Made by a program: the position numbers and the translations under genes. Shown here in pieces: positions 8,045 to 17,553 of a DNA stretch of 64,000 nucleotides (the first letter of the stretch is position 1; each line of letters starts with the position of its first letter). The stretch is from Flavisolibacter ginsengisoli DSM 18119 (GTDB lineage Bacteria > Bacteroidota > Bacteroidia > Chitinophagales > Chitinophagaceae). The notes beneath the pieces are model-generated. The model saw nothing but the letters and a program-made list of their open reading frames with translations, was not told where the DNA came from and ran no database searches. The stretch spans positions 20,017 through 84,016 of the forward strand of contig NZ_FQUU01000020.1 in NCBI RefSeq assembly GCF_900129295.1, read 5' to 3'.

Positions 8045-9616
8045 ATGCAACAAAAAATTTCCTTAAAGCTACTTCCTTCAGAGGCCGCAGATGATCAAGT
8101 CATAAAGAAATCACTCTCTCAGTCTATTGGTATTCCACAGGATAGAATCTCGGGGTTTACCATCAATAAGAGATCTATTGATGCACGGGGTAAACAGCCA
8201 TGGATCAATCTTACGCTTACCTCCTTCATTGACGAACCTTTTCATTATACCAGGGATCTTGTTCCACTTGAATTGAAAGATGTTAAACAATCTGACACCA
8301 GGGTAGTTATAATAGGAGCAGGACCTGCCGGCCTGTTCACTGCCATGCGATTGATAGAGCATGGTATTAAGCCTGTTGTATTAGAAAGAGGCAAAGATGT
8401 CCGTGCTCGAAGACGTGATCTTGCTGCCATTAATAAAGAAGGAGTTGTAAACCCGGAGAGCAATTATTGTTTTGGAGAAGGAGGTGCCGGCACTTACAGC
8501 GATGGTAAACTCTATACAAGAAGTAATAAAAGAGGTAACATAGACCGCATTTTGAATATACTGGTTCATTTCGGTGCTTCTGAATCTATATTATCCGACG
8601 CACACCCACATATAGGAACCAATAAGCTTCCACATATCATTACTGCTATCAGGGAAAAAATAATTGAATGTGGCGGAGAGGTGCTTTTTGAAAAAAAGGT
8701 CACTGATTTCCATATTATAGAAGGTAGCATTAAAGGTGTACAATGTAGTGACGGTGATAGCGTTAGAGGTGATGCTGTGGTACTGGCCACCGGCCATTCT
8801 GCACGGGATATTTTTGAATTGCTACATGCAAAGAAAATATTAATTGAACCAAAGCCTTTTGCACTAGGGGTAAGGGTTGAACATCCCCAGGCTCTTATAG
8901 ACTCTATTCAATACCACTGCCCTTCACGCGGTGAGTATCTGCCACCTGCATCTTACAGCCTGGTGCAACAAGTTCAGGGCAAAGGTGTTTTTTCCTTCTG
9001 CATGTGTCCTGGTGGTATCATTGCTCCTGCTGCCACCAATCCCAACGAGATCGTTGTCAATGGCTGGTCACCTTCTAAAAGAAATAATCCCTATGCCAAT
9101 AGCGGTATAGTGGTAACGGTAGATGAAAAAAACATTGCCCCATTCAAAAGTCATGGGCCTTTAGCAGCCATGTATTTCCAACAATCCGTTGAGCAGAAGG
9201 CATTTGAGATTGGGGGAGGCAAATTGGTTGCCCCTGCACAACGCATGGCAGACTTTACCAAAAATATAGTGTCATCCAATTTACCGGATTGCAGTTACCT
9301 GCCCGGAATTCACTCTGCTAATTTAAAAGAAGTACTGCCCCCATTCATATTGCACTCTCTGCAAGGCGCCTTTATTGAATTCGGTAAAAAAATGAAAGGC
9401 TACCTGACCAATGAAGCAGTAGTAGTAGCTACGGAATCCAGGACATCATCCCCTGTACGAATTCCCAGGGAAGAAGAAAGCCTTGAGCATCCCCAAATAA
9501 AAAAACTCTTTCCTTGCGGAGAAGGAGCAGGATATGCCGGTGGAATAGTAAGTGCAGCTATGGACGGCGAAAGAATTGCCAACCGCATTGCAGTGATTAC
9601 AGGCAAAGCCAAATAA
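8045..9616 (+). CDS. FAD-dependent oxidoreductase (COG2509-type)
   Basis: A 523-residue flavoprotein. The first 80 residues are a small alpha/beta domain. A Rossmann FAD-binding motif VVIIGAGPAGLF follows at about 87-98, and then VVLERGKDVRARRRD, which ends in the Glu that binds the ribose of FAD. The stretch YCFGEGGAGTYSDGKLYTR is typical of the uncharacterised FAD-dependent dehydrogenase family COG2509. A second FAD motif near the C-terminus reads CGEGAGYAGGIVSAAMDG. The substrate is unknown. The gene diverges from dnaA across the AT-rich gap and has no obvious operon partner. Confidence 0.92.
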   Translation: MQQKISLKLLPSEAADDQVIKKSLSQSIGIPQDRISGFTINKRSIDARGKQPWINLTLTSFIDEPFHYTRDLVPLELKDVKQSDTRVVIIGAGPAGLFTAMRLIEHGIKPVVLERGKDVRARRRDLAAINKEGVVNPESNYCFGEGGAGTYSDGKLYTRSNKRGNIDRILNILVHFGASESILSDAHPHIGTNKLPHIITAIREKIIECGGEVLFEKKVTDFHIIEGSIKGVQCSDGDSVRGDAVVLATGHSARDIFELLHAKKILIEPKPFALGVRVEHPQALIDSIQYHCPSRGEYLPPASYSLVQQVQGKGVFSFCMCPGGIIAPAATNPNEIVVNGWSPSKRNNPYANSGIVVTVDEKNIAPFKSHGPLAAMYFQQSVEQKAFEIGGGKLVAPAQRMADFTKNIVSSNLPDCSYLPGIHSANLKEVLPPFILHSLQGAFIEFGKKMKGYLTNEAVVVATESRTSSPVRIPREEESLEHPQIKKLFPCGEGAGYAGGIVSAAMDGERIANRIAVITGKAK

Positions 9617-9726
9617 AGCTATTTATATACGAATACTTTCCTTTTGTATGGGCAAACTGTCTTTTGGTATAATTTTATCGCCAGGCCGTTTCCAGGATTT
9701 TATATTTACCACACAAAACTCTCTGC

Positions 9727-10662
9727 ATGGCTCTATTAGAACTTCATAATTTAAAAAAGTATTACGCCACTCAAAAAGCTGTTGATGACATCAGCTTTTC
9801 AGTTGAACCGGGAACCATATTTGGATTATTAGGACCCAATGGTGCAGGCAAAACTACTTTGCTTAGAATGATCACCGGCATTCTATACCCCGATTCTGGT
9901 AGCATACTTTTTAAAGGGGAACCTTTTGATGCTATGAAAGATGTTGAACAGATCGGGTATATGCCTGAAGAAAGGGGATTATACAAGAAAATGAAGATAG
10001 GTGAGCATGCTCTATACCTTGCTCAATTAAAGGGACTCGAAAAAAACGAAGCATTAAGGCTGATCAAAGAATGGTTTATAAAGCTGGAAATGCAAAGCTG
10101 GTGGAATAAGAAAGTGGAAGATCTGTCCAAGGGTATGTCACAAAAGCTCCAGTTTGTAACCACGGTATTGCATGATCCCAAACTGATCATCCTTGACGAA
10201 CCTTTTAGTGGTTTAGATCCTGTTAACAGCAATATCATCAAAGAAGAGATATTCAAACTGGCAAAAAGAGGTGCTACCATTATTTTCAGTACACATCGTA
10301 TGGAGCAGGTGGAAGAGATATGCGACCAGATTGTGCTTGTCAATAAAGGCCAGAAAATATTAGACGGAAGCGTAAAGGAAGTAAAACAGCAATTCAAGCA
10401 AAACCTATTTAAAATAGGTTTAGACTCTAATACCAGCCTGGAAAACAGTAACGTTTTTGAAGTTATAAAAGAAAACGAAGACCATTCCTTAATTGTAAAG
10501 ATCCAGCAGGGCTATACACCTAACGATGTATTACTGCATTATATCAACCAAAACATTCCTATCCATTCTTTCCAGGAAATACTGCCTTCTCTGAATGAGA
10601 TCTTTATTCAGTTGGTTGAAGGCACACCGGCTGCAAGGCAATTTCAACACATACCTGCTTAA
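9727..10662 (+). CDS. ABC transporter ATP-binding protein (ABC-2 exporter, NatA-like)
   Basis: The ATPase subunit of an exporter. Walker A is GPNGAGKTT at 36-44, the ABC signature is LSKGMSQ at 133-139 (canonical LSGGQ altered to LSKGM, which is common in this subgroup), and Walker B is LIILDEP at 153-159 followed by the D-loop SGLDP. A C-terminal extension of about 90 residues after residue 215 fits the DUF4162-type tail of NatA-like subunits. The permease starts 9 bp downstream, so the two form one transport complex. The substrate is unknown; NatAB members export sodium or drugs. Confidence 0.95.
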   Translation: MALLELHNLKKYYATQKAVDDISFSVEPGTIFGLLGPNGAGKTTLLRMITGILYPDSGSILFKGEPFDAMKDVEQIGYMPEERGLYKKMKIGEHALYLAQLKGLEKNEALRLIKEWFIKLEMQSWWNKKVEDLSKGMSQKLQFVTTVLHDPKLIILDEPFSGLDPVNSNIIKEEIFKLAKRGATIIFSTHRMEQVEEICDQIVLVNKGQKILDGSVKEVKQQFKQNLFKIGLDSNTSLENSNVFEVIKENEDHSLIVKIQQGYTPNDVLLHYINQNIPIHSFQEILPSLNEIFIQLVEGTPAARQFQHIPA

Positions 10663-10671
10663 AACATTACC

Positions 10672-11994
10672 ATGAACAAAACTGCACTCATTATTAAGCG
10701 CGAATACCTGAGCCGCGTACGCAAAAAGACCTTTATACTTTCTACTATACTGACCCCTTTGCTTTTTGTAGGTATCATTGGCACTGTGATTTTCGTTACA
10801 GTCAAAAACATCCGCAATGAAAAGATCGCCGTTGTGGACCCCAATGGAATTTTAAAAGCCAACCTCGAAGGAAGTAAGTCAGTCAGCTACGATTTCCGAA
10901 ATGATATTGATACCAGTAATTTTAATACAAAAGGTTACTCAGCTTTATTATATCCTCCCCATACTGGCATCAATCAAACGAATAATTTTAAGGTCATCAC
11001 AGAAAAAAGCCTTAGTCGCTTTGCCAATGACCAGATAGAAAAAGATATCGCCCGTGCATTGGAAAATAATATAATCGCGGATTCTCTGAAGATAGATCCC
11101 CGCCGCATTGATGATTTAAAAAAACAGGCCGAGCTAACCTCAGTTGAATCAGTGAAGAAAGGTGAGTTGGGAAACAGTACCCGGTCCGATTTCAATTTGG
11201 CAAGCAGCATTGGCTATCTAACGGCCTTTCTAATCTACATTACTTTATTTGTTTACGGTGTGATGGTTATGAGAGGTGTTATGGAAGAAAAGACTAACAG
11301 GATAGCTGAAGTGATCATATCCTCAGTAAAGCCCTTCCAATTAATGATGGGAAAGATATTAGGGATTGGTGCCGTAGGATTAACACAATTCCTTATCTGG
11401 ATCGTATTGATTTTTGGCATCAGCAGCGTAATGATGTCCTTTATTCCCGCTGAAGTATTACAACAAGTGCAGGCCCAGGGCAACCAAATGTCTGGCTCAT
11501 CTGCCCAAACTTCTGAAGCGATAAAGACCATTGCCAATGCACAACTAACTCTTTCATCAGTCAACTGGCCCCTGGTCATTGGTTGCTTTATTTTCTATTT
11601 CATTGGTGGATATTTATTTTATGCTGCCTTGTTTGCAGCAGTGGGAAGTGCAGTGAATGAAGATGCGCAGGATGCACAGAGCCTTACATTCCCTATCACC
11701 ATGCCCATAGTGATTGCCATCATCATCATGATCAACTCCATTAATGACCCCACCAGTTCCCTGGCCAAATGGAGCAGTATCATTCCATTCTTCTCCCCTA
11801 TTGTGATGATGTCAAGAATTCCATTTGGTGTTCCCAGTACTGTTGCCTATTGGGAATTAGGCGTTTCTATGGTTTGCCTGGTGATTGGTTTTCTCTTCAC
11901 TACCTGGTTGAGTGCCAAAATATACCGGACAGGCATCCTTCTGTATGGCAAAAAACCAAGCTGGAAAGAAATGGCTAAATGGATCAGACGTTAA
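10672..11994 (+). CDS. ABC-2 type transporter permease (NatB-like)
   Basis: A 440-residue membrane subunit of the exporter whose ATPase is encoded 9 bp upstream. It has one N-terminal membrane helix (about 22-45), a soluble extracytoplasmic domain of about 130 residues, then a cluster of about five helices between 180 and 420. The EEKTNRIAEVIISSVKPFQLMMGK stretch, which follows the second helix, is characteristic of this permease family. The protein ends in a basic cytoplasmic tail. Confidence 0.94.
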   Translation: MNKTALIIKREYLSRVRKKTFILSTILTPLLFVGIIGTVIFVTVKNIRNEKIAVVDPNGILKANLEGSKSVSYDFRNDIDTSNFNTKGYSALLYPPHTGINQTNNFKVITEKSLSRFANDQIEKDIARALENNIIADSLKIDPRRIDDLKKQAELTSVESVKKGELGNSTRSDFNLASSIGYLTAFLIYITLFVYGVMVMRGVMEEKTNRIAEVIISSVKPFQLMMGKILGIGAVGLTQFLIWIVLIFGISSVMMSFIPAEVLQQVQAQGNQMSGSSAQTSEAIKTIANAQLTLSSVNWPLVIGCFIFYFIGGYLFYAALFAAVGSAVNEDAQDAQSLTFPITMPIVIAIIIMINSINDPTSSLAKWSSIIPFFSPIVMMSRIPFGVPSTVAYWELGVSMVCLVIGFLFTTWLSAKIYRTGILLYGKKPSWKEMAKWIRR

Positions 11995-12019
11995 AGAAAA
12001 TGAAAAATACATGAGTAAA

Positions 12020-12049
12020 TTTGGTTTTACGAAATCAATCGTACATTTG
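12020..12049 (+). promoter_or_regulatory. Candidate promoter of the exported coiled-coil gene
   Basis: TTTG (12020-12023) is followed after 18 bp by TACATTTG (12042-12049), a good match to the Bacteroidota -33/-7 elements. The start codon is 30 bp downstream. ACGAAA (12029-12034) and TTTCGT (12060-12065) form an inverted pair around the -7 element and could be an operator. Confidence 0.45.
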
Positions 12050-12078
12050 ATACGAAGAGTTTCGTTAATCAAAAAACC

Positions 12079-12906
12079 ATGTTTATGAATCAGAAATCAA
12101 TACTACAGAAGTTACCCATTGTCGCAATAGGTGTGGCTGTTGCTTGTACAGCCCTTGCCTTTCAACAACAACCTTTAAAAACAAAACCAGCACATAGTGA
12201 TACTTTACCTGACCGCAACCGGAAGGTCAGGAATATTGATGATGCCCTTGAGGAACTGGAAAGAAGCAAGGCGGAGGTGGATCGTTCATTGAAAGACATA
12301 GATTTTAATAAAATGGAAAAAGAGATCCAGGAGGCCACTAAAAACCTGCAGTTAGATACAAAAAAAATGCAGGAAGAGCTTGCGCAGGCAATGAAAGAAG
12401 TTGATAAAGCTAAAATCAATGCCGATATACAAAAGACTTTCCAGGAGGAGAACCTGGCAAAAATGAAAGCCAGCCTGGATAGCAATATAAAGTCAGTAGA
12501 TTTCGATAAGCTTAAGGCAGAAATAGAGAATTCTGTAGCTAAAGTAGATTGGGATAAGATCCATGAAGAACTGGAAAAAACTAAATCAGTCAACATGGAT
12601 AGTATCCAATCCAATCTTAAAAAAATAAGGCCTGAAATAGAAAGATCCATGAAACAGGCTCATGAAAGCATTGATAAGGCAAGGAAAGAATTGACAGGAT
12701 ATAAGCATTTCCTTGATGGTCTCACCAATGATGGTTTAATCAATAAAACCAATGATTATACCATTCAGTACAAGTCCGGCAAATTGACCATCAATGGCAC
12801 GGAACAACCAGCATCTGTAACTAATAAGTACCAATCCTTTTTGAAGGAGAAAAAAGATTTCACTATTGAAAAGTCAAAAGACGATTTTAATATAAAGAAT
12901 GATTAA
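12079..12906 (+). CDS. Exported coiled-coil protein, unknown function
   Basis: I do not recognise a family. The 275-residue protein starts with a signal-peptide-like segment (MNQK then a hydrophobic run to about residue 30, cleavage near A-F-Q-Q-Q). Residues about 45-215 are highly charged, rich in Glu, Lys, Asp and Met, with recurring blocks such as VDWDKI, VDFDKL and IDFNKM that suggest a long amphipathic helix or coiled coil. The last 60 residues look like a small beta-rich end (YTIQYKSGKLTING). Start codons at 12079 and 12085 are both possible. It lies 84 bp after the ABC exporter with its own candidate promoter. A periplasmic location is inferred; a role with the exporter is only a guess. 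Confidence 0.85.
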   Translation: MFMNQKSILQKLPIVAIGVAVACTALAFQQQPLKTKPAHSDTLPDRNRKVRNIDDALEELERSKAEVDRSLKDIDFNKMEKEIQEATKNLQLDTKKMQEELAQAMKEVDKAKINADIQKTFQEENLAKMKASLDSNIKSVDFDKLKAEIENSVAKVDWDKIHEELEKTKSVNMDSIQSNLKKIRPEIERSMKQAHESIDKARKELTGYKHFLDGLTNDGLINKTNDYTIQYKSGKLTINGTEQPASVTNKYQSFLKEKKDFTIEKSKDDFNIKND

Positions 12907-12933
12907 ACCGACCTGGCTTAATTGCTAAAAACA

Positions 12934-12966
12934 TTCAAAAGAACTCCTCCATGGGGTTCTTTTGAA
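12934..12966. terminator. Strong hairpin after the coiled-coil gene
   Basis: TTCAAAAGAAC (12934-12944) pairs perfectly with GTTCTTTTGAA (12956-12966), extended inward by about three more pairs around the loop TCCAT. Because it would sit inside a longer reading frame from TTG 12922, it argues for the ATG at 13012 as the start of the next gene. Confidence 0.75.
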
Positions 12967-13011
12967 TTTCATACCTGTACTAACTTCATTGTGCATTTAA
13001 TTAACATTATT

Positions 13012-13578
13012 ATGGAAATGTATTTTATTGCACAGGTGCTCCCTCCAGCATTAAATGAAAAAATTCTTGCTTTTAAGCAATTCATGCTAGAGCGTTTTGA
13101 ATGCCGTGTTGGATTAAAATCACCTGCACATATCACTTTCATTGCACCTTTCTGGGAAGACATAGGGAAGGAAGATAGTTTGATAGCAGATCTTGATCAT
13201 ATCAGCAGGCCGCACTTTCCCTTTTACATCAACACTATAAATTTTGGAGCATTTAAACCAAGAACAATATTTGTTGATGTTATGGCTAATGACAAACTAA
13301 ATGAATTAAAGAGTTCAATTGAATCCCAACTTTTAAACAGTAAGAAGTATAGTATCAAGTCAGAAGGAAGACCTTTTAAGCCCCATATAACCATTGCCAC
13401 CCGTGACCTTTATAAAAAAAACTTTAGTGAGGCCTGGTCCTATTTTGAAAACAAACAATTTAATGAGCAATGGATGGCTGACTCTGTGTCTATATTGCGC
13501 CATAACAAAAAAAACTGGGATGTCATTCACACATCCCAGTTCGCAATTTCTTTAGAACAAATTATTCAAAATCACTGA
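13012..13578 (+). CDS. 2H phosphoesterase (2'-5' RNA ligase / LigT-like)
   Basis: A 188-residue protein of the two-histidine phosphoesterase superfamily. The two catalytic motifs are HITFIAPF (about residues 41-48) and PHITIATRD (about 124-132), each supplying His-x-Thr. Family members open or close 2',5'- or cyclic phosphodiester bonds in RNA ends or small nucleotides; the substrate here is unknown. I chose ATG 13012 because the frame upstream to TTG 12922 crosses a terminator-like hairpin. The 3' end overlaps the convergent gene by 17 bp. Confidence 0.88.
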   Translation: MEMYFIAQVLPPALNEKILAFKQFMLERFECRVGLKSPAHITFIAPFWEDIGKEDSLIADLDHISRPHFPFYINTINFGAFKPRTIFVDVMANDKLNELKSSIESQLLNSKKYSIKSEGRPFKPHITIATRDLYKKNFSEAWSYFENKQFNEQWMADSVSILRHNKKNWDVIHTSQFAISLEQIIQNH

Positions 13579-13966
13579 ATAACAGTCCGGGCAATATATG
13601 AAAAACATCATTTTCAGACATCTCTACATTTAACTGGCAACCTTCTTCAGGTCTTATGGTAACTTTTTCCTTTGTCACCTTTTTAAAGCCATCCTTTTCA
13701 AATACCAGTTTGTAGGTACCCGGCTTGAGGTCAGTAAAATAATAGTTCCCATTTCCATCAGTCAGGGCTACCTTTTCCTTTTTAGAACTGGAATAGGCTA
13801 CCACATTCACATTGCATAATGGCTTATGTGTATCAGCATGTATAACCCCTCCGGCTATATCATTTTTCTTAGTGTTCTCAACTTCTGTCCCAGGAGTGGT
13901 ATTAGCCCGAGACAACATAGCAGTTAAGCAAAATACCGAAGTAATAAGCAGTGGTTTCAATTTCAT
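13562..13966 (-). CDS. Exported carboxypeptidase-regulatory-like (CarboxypepD_reg) domain protein
   Basis: 134 residues: a clear signal peptide (MKLKPLLITSVFCLTAMLSRA) and one transthyretin-like beta-sandwich domain (about 38-120) with GGVIHADTHKPLCNVNV, TDGNGNYYFTDLKPGTYKLVF and the usual FKK end. This fold is found at the N-terminus of SusC/TonB receptors and as a stand-alone small exported protein in Bacteroidota. The role is unknown, possibly a surface or periplasmic adaptor. The gene is convergent with, and overlaps by 17 bp, the 2H phosphoesterase gene. Confidence 0.9.
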   Translation of the reverse strand: MKLKPLLITSVFCLTAMLSRANTTPGTEVENTKKNDIAGGVIHADTHKPLCNVNVVAYSSSKKEKVALTDGNGNYYFTDLKPGTYKLVFEKDGFKKVTKEKVTIRPEEGCQLNVEMSENDVFHILPGLLFSDFE

Positions 13967-14003
13967 GGTTTTCTATTAATAGGTGATCCGCATCTATACC
14001 TCA

Positions 14004-14969
14004 TTAACCTTCATAGTTAAATTTACTATTATTTATGGGATTTGAAAGCCCCTCCTGAAATTCCTTCCATAGATTATGCACTATGTCTGCAGCAGGTAAG
14101 ATATTATGCAACAAGGCACTAGCCTGTCCTATCTCCAATTCCCCTTCATCCAGGTTTCCTTCATACATACCCGTCTTAGCCCTGGCCCTTCCTAATAAAA
14201 CCTTCAGTTCTTCTACAGTAGCGCCCCGGGTTTCAGCTTCCTGTACCTGCTGGAAAAATTTGTTTTTCAAAAGTCGCACCGGCGTTAGCTTCTTCAAGGA
14301 CAATTGGGTATCCCCTTCTGCTGCACCAACCACCGCCTGTTTGAAATTTAAATGCGAAGAAGCCTCTTCACTGGCTACAAACCTGGTACCCACCTGAACG
14401 CCTTCGGCACCTAACACCATACACGCCAGCATTTGCCTCCCTGTTGCAATACCACCTGCAGCAATCACGGGGATGGATACAGCATTACTAACAGCCGGTA
14501 TTAAAACCAAAGTAGTTGTTTCTTCCCTGCCATTATGCCCACCTGCTTCAAAACCTTCGGCAACCACAGCATCACAACCAGCATCCTGGGCTTTTAAGGC
14601 AAACTTGCTGCTGCTAACAACGTGTACGACCTTAATATTATTTTCTTTCAGCTGTGAGGTCCATGTCCTGGGATTACCCGCTGATGTAAATATGATTTCC
14701 ACTCCTTCCTCAATAATTACCCTGATATGTTTATCAATGTCTGGATAAAGCAGTGGGATATTAACACCAAATGGCTTTTCAGTAGCGGCCTTACACTTCC
14801 TTATATGTTCCCTTAAAACATCCGGGTACATACTGCCGGCACCTATCAGGCCAAGACCCCCGGCATTGCTCACCGCACTTGCCAACTTCCAGCCAGATGC
14901 CCAGATCATACCTGCTTGTACAATAGGGTATTGAATATGAAACAGTTCCGTTATCCTGTTAGAAAACAT
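14004..14969 (-). CDS. Nitronate monooxygenase family flavoenzyme (NMO/FabK-like)
   Basis: A 321-residue TIM-barrel FMN enzyme. It starts with TELFHIQYPIVQAGM and contains AVSNAGGLGLIGAG (about 32-45), AEGFEAGGHNG (about 138-148) and the phosphate-binding loops IPVIAAGGIATGRQ and GAEGVQVGTRF. These features are shared by nitronate monooxygenases, which detoxify nitroalkane anions, and by the FabK enoyl-ACP reductases. A fabI gene lies at 23.6 kb, so a FabK role is not required and NMO is preferred. The gene is monocistronic on the minus strand. Confidence 0.88.
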   Translation of the reverse strand: MFSNRITELFHIQYPIVQAGMIWASGWKLASAVSNAGGLGLIGAGSMYPDVLREHIRKCKAATEKPFGVNIPLLYPDIDKHIRVIIEEGVEIIFTSAGNPRTWTSQLKENNIKVVHVVSSSKFALKAQDAGCDAVVAEGFEAGGHNGREETTTLVLIPAVSNAVSIPVIAAGGIATGRQMLACMVLGAEGVQVGTRFVASEEASSHLNFKQAVVGAAEGDTQLSLKKLTPVRLLKNKFFQQVQEAETRGATVEELKVLLGRARAKTGMYEGNLDEGELEIGQASALLHNILPAADIVHNLWKEFQEGLSNPINNSKFNYEG

Positions 14970-15035
14970 AAGTAAAAATAAGCGAGGGTTTCAGATTTTC
15001 CTCTCTTATGGTAATATGTAAAAATGAAAAAAGGA

Positions 15036-16028
15036 TCAACCCAGGTCGATATCTGTATTGTCCCCAATATTCAGGGACCTGGTTTCACCCCTGATAGTAG
15101 TGTCGCTCCCAATGAGTGAATCATCCAATACAATATCAAAAAGATTGGAAAATGATCCTATGATAGAATTCTTAACAATAGAAAAATCGATGGTTGTATC
15201 GTCTCCAATAGTAGCGTTTGGACCTACTATCGAATTTTTTATAGTACATCCCTTGCCTATACTAACCGGCTGAATCAAAACTGTATTCTCATACTCAGGC
15301 CTTAACTCCGCCTTTGCACCAAATTTTTTGAGAAGGGTTGCATTGGATTCCAACAGGCTCTCTCTTTTACCACAGTCAAACCAACTGTCTACCTTAAAAG
15401 CATTAACATGTGCACCATTCTTTATCATGCAATCCAGGGCGTCTGTTATGCTGTATTCTCCATGCGTTTTGATGCCCTGCTTGATATTGACATCAAGGCA
15501 TTGAAAAAGCATTTCTGTTTCCTTTATCTTATAAATGCCTACCAGCGCCATATTTGATTTGGGAATATGTGGCTTTTCAACAAGATGAGTTATGTTGGCG
15601 TCACAATCTATTTCAGCTACACCAAAGCTTCGTGGGTCGTCCACCTTTCTCACACCAATCATGGAAGTATTGCTATTGATCACTGCAGAAACGTCATAGT
15701 CGCAAATAGTATCACCCAATACAATCAGTATTTCATCATTGGCCACAATATTACTGGCAAGCCTTACAGCATGCCCTATTCCCTGCCTGTCATTCTGGTA
15801 CACAAAATGAGCGGTAATAGTAGGATAGTTTGCTTTTACATAGTCCTGTATCTTTTCACCAAGGTATCCTACTATAAAAATAAATTCGTTGATACCGGCA
15901 TCCCTTAACTGGTCGACGATAATACTTAGTACGGTCTTCCCTGCCAGGGGAATCAGGGCTTTTGGTTGTGTGTAAGTATGCGGTCTTAATTTAGTTCCTG
16001 CACCGGCTAACGGAATAATTGCTTTCAT
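15036..16028 (-). CDS. Sugar-1-phosphate nucleotidyltransferase with left-handed beta-helix tail
   Basis: A 330-residue enzyme expected to make an NDP-sugar from NTP and a sugar-1-phosphate. The N-terminal domain (1 to about 235) has the nucleotide-binding loop LAGAGTKLRPHTYTQPKALI (Lys where most families have Arg) and a catalytic VLGDTICDYD. The C-terminal 90 residues carry hexad repeats (KGCTIKNSIVGPNATIGDD), a left-handed parallel beta-helix as in long RmlA or GlmU-like proteins. The exact sugar and base (dTTP-glucose, GTP-mannose or other) cannot be told from sequence. There is no glycan cluster nearby. Confidence 0.93.
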   Translation of the reverse strand: MKAIIPLAGAGTKLRPHTYTQPKALIPLAGKTVLSIIVDQLRDAGINEFIFIVGYLGEKIQDYVKANYPTITAHFVYQNDRQGIGHAVRLASNIVANDEILIVLGDTICDYDVSAVINSNTSMIGVRKVDDPRSFGVAEIDCDANITHLVEKPHIPKSNMALVGIYKIKETEMLFQCLDVNIKQGIKTHGEYSITDALDCMIKNGAHVNAFKVDSWFDCGKRESLLESNATLLKKFGAKAELRPEYENTVLIQPVSIGKGCTIKNSIVGPNATIGDDTTIDFSIVKNSIIGSFSNLFDIVLDDSLIGSDTTIRGETRSLNIGDNTDIDLG

Positions 16029-16167
16029 TGATAATTATTTTGGTGGTCATTAGGCACCTTTCCATACACTTCCACCATTATTCATTGATTATTCAATAAA
16101 AAGAAGCGGTCGAAATTACTGATTTTATATTAAACAAGTCAAATGCCTTTACTTGGCAGTACACACT

Positions 16168-16175
16168 TATTTTTG
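16168..16175 (+). promoter_or_regulatory. Candidate -7 element of the glyA promoter
   Basis: TATTTTTG matches TAnnTTTG exactly, 88 bp before the glyA ATG. A TTGG lies upstream, but at 11 bp rather than 19, so only the -7 element is convincing. Confidence 0.3.
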
Positions 16176-16262
16176 CAATATGTACCTGGTGATAAAAAGG
16201 TTAATAAGCCATTGAATTTTGTTCTTTCACCGTCCCGTACAGCAGAACCATAATCAATCAGC

Positions 16263-17543
16263 ATGCAAAGAGATCAACTTGTTTTTGACATTATTCAAAA
16301 AGAATTACAACGCCAGCGCCATGGAATTGAATTGATCGCCTCTGAAAACTTTACCTCACTGCAGGTGATGCAGGCCATGGGTAATGTAATGACCAATAAA
16401 TATGCAGAAGGATATCCCGGAAGAAGGTATTACGGAGGATGTGAATTTGTAGATGAGACCGAGCAATTGGCTATTGACCGCATCAAACAGGTTTTTCATT
16501 GTGAATACGCCAATGTGCAACCCCATAGTGGTGCACAAGCCAATGCAGCTGTGCTGCTTGCGGTGCTAAAGCCCGGAGATAAGATCCTTGGTCTTGACCT
16601 TAGCATGGGAGGGCATCTTACCCATGGCTCACCAGTCAACTTTAGTGGCAAACTGTACCAACCTTTCTTTTATGGTGTGCATAAGGATACAGGTCTTGTG
16701 AATTATGAACAATTGGAAGAAGTTGCCCGCAAAGAAAAACCCAAATTGATCATCTGCGGAGCTTCAGCCTATAGTCGTGATTGGGATTATACCCGCATCC
16801 GGAAGGTAGCTGATGAAGTAGGCGCTTTTGTAATGGCCGATATTGCCCATCCTGCAGGTCTTATAGCCAAAGGACTTCTTGCATCTCCTTTCGAACATTG
16901 TCATTTTGTAACATCAACCACACATAAAACGCTAAGGGGTCCAAGAGGTGGTATCATATTAATGGGTAAAGACTTTGAAAATCCTTTTGGTGTAAAAGAT
17001 CCAAAGGGAAATACCAGGATGATGAGTCACCTGATGGATATGGCAGTTTTCCCGGGCATACAGGGTGGCCCACTGGAGCATGTAATAGCCTCCAAAGCCA
17101 TTGCTTTCGGAGAAATATTGAGTGATGAATTTACAAGCTATGCCCGCCAGGTGCAGTCGAATGCCCAGGCCATGGCAAAAGCATTGGTAGCTAAGGAATA
17201 CAATATCATCAGCGGAGGTACGGACAACCACCTGATGCTGATAGACCTGAGAAATAAAAATATCACAGGCAAAAAGGCCCAGGAAACCCTTGACAAGGCG
17301 CATATCACTTTAAATAAGAACGCGGTTCCATATGATGACAAAAGCCCGTTTGTAACTTCAGGCATTCGTATAGGCGTGCCCGCCATAACTACCAGGGGCA
17401 TGAAAGAATCTCATATGCAGACAGTGGTAGACCTTATAGATAAAGTGTTAATGAATATTGATGATGCACAGATGGTTAGCACTGTCTCCAAAGAAGTACA
17501 TGAATTCATGCTGCAGTTTCCACTATACCCTGAATTAAGCTAA
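16263..17543 (+). CDS. glyA: Serine hydroxymethyltransferase
   Basis: A PLP enzyme that converts serine and tetrahydrofolate to glycine and 5,10-methylene-THF, the main one-carbon source. The 426-residue protein is full length. It starts [11 protein letters not shown] and has the conserved ELIASENF (about 21-28), [17 protein letters not shown] (about 42-58), the PLP lysine in [14 protein letters not shown] (about 219-232) and [12 protein letters not shown] (about 320). A DUF4293 membrane-protein gene starts 10 bp downstream, so they are cotranscribed. Confidence 0.98.
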   Translation: MQRDQLVFDIIQKELQRQRHGIELIASENFTSLQVMQAMGNVMTNKYAEGYPGRRYYGGCEFVDETEQLAIDRIKQVFHCEYANVQPHSGAQANAAVLLAVLKPGDKILGLDLSMGGHLTHGSPVNFSGKLYQPFFYGVHKDTGLVNYEQLEEVARKEKPKLIICGASAYSRDWDYTRIRKVADEVGAFVMADIAHPAGLIAKGLLASPFEHCHFVTSTTHKTLRGPRGGIILMGKDFENPFGVKDPKGNTRMMSHLMDMAVFPGIQGGPLEHVIASKAIAFGEILSDEFTSYARQVQSNAQAMAKALVAKEYNIISGGTDNHLMLIDLRNKNITGKKAQETLDKAHITLNKNAVPYDDKSPFVTSGIRIGVPAITTRGMKESHMQTVVDLIDKVLMNIDDAQMVSTVSKEVHEFMLQFPLYPELS

Positions 17544-17553
17544 ACAGAAATAT

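Noticed and set aside
12162..12650. 162-codon minus-strand ORF
   Set aside because: It is antisense to the coiled-coil gene; the low-complexity Lys/Glu codons open the opposite strand.
12922..13011. N-terminal extension of the 2H phosphoesterase from TTG 12922
   Set aside because: It runs through a 14-bp hairpin that terminates the previous gene, and the extra residues are not family-like.
14004..14969. Calling this gene fabK
   Set aside because: Sequence alone does not separate FabK from nitronate monooxygenase, and a clear fabI is present at 23607-24425.
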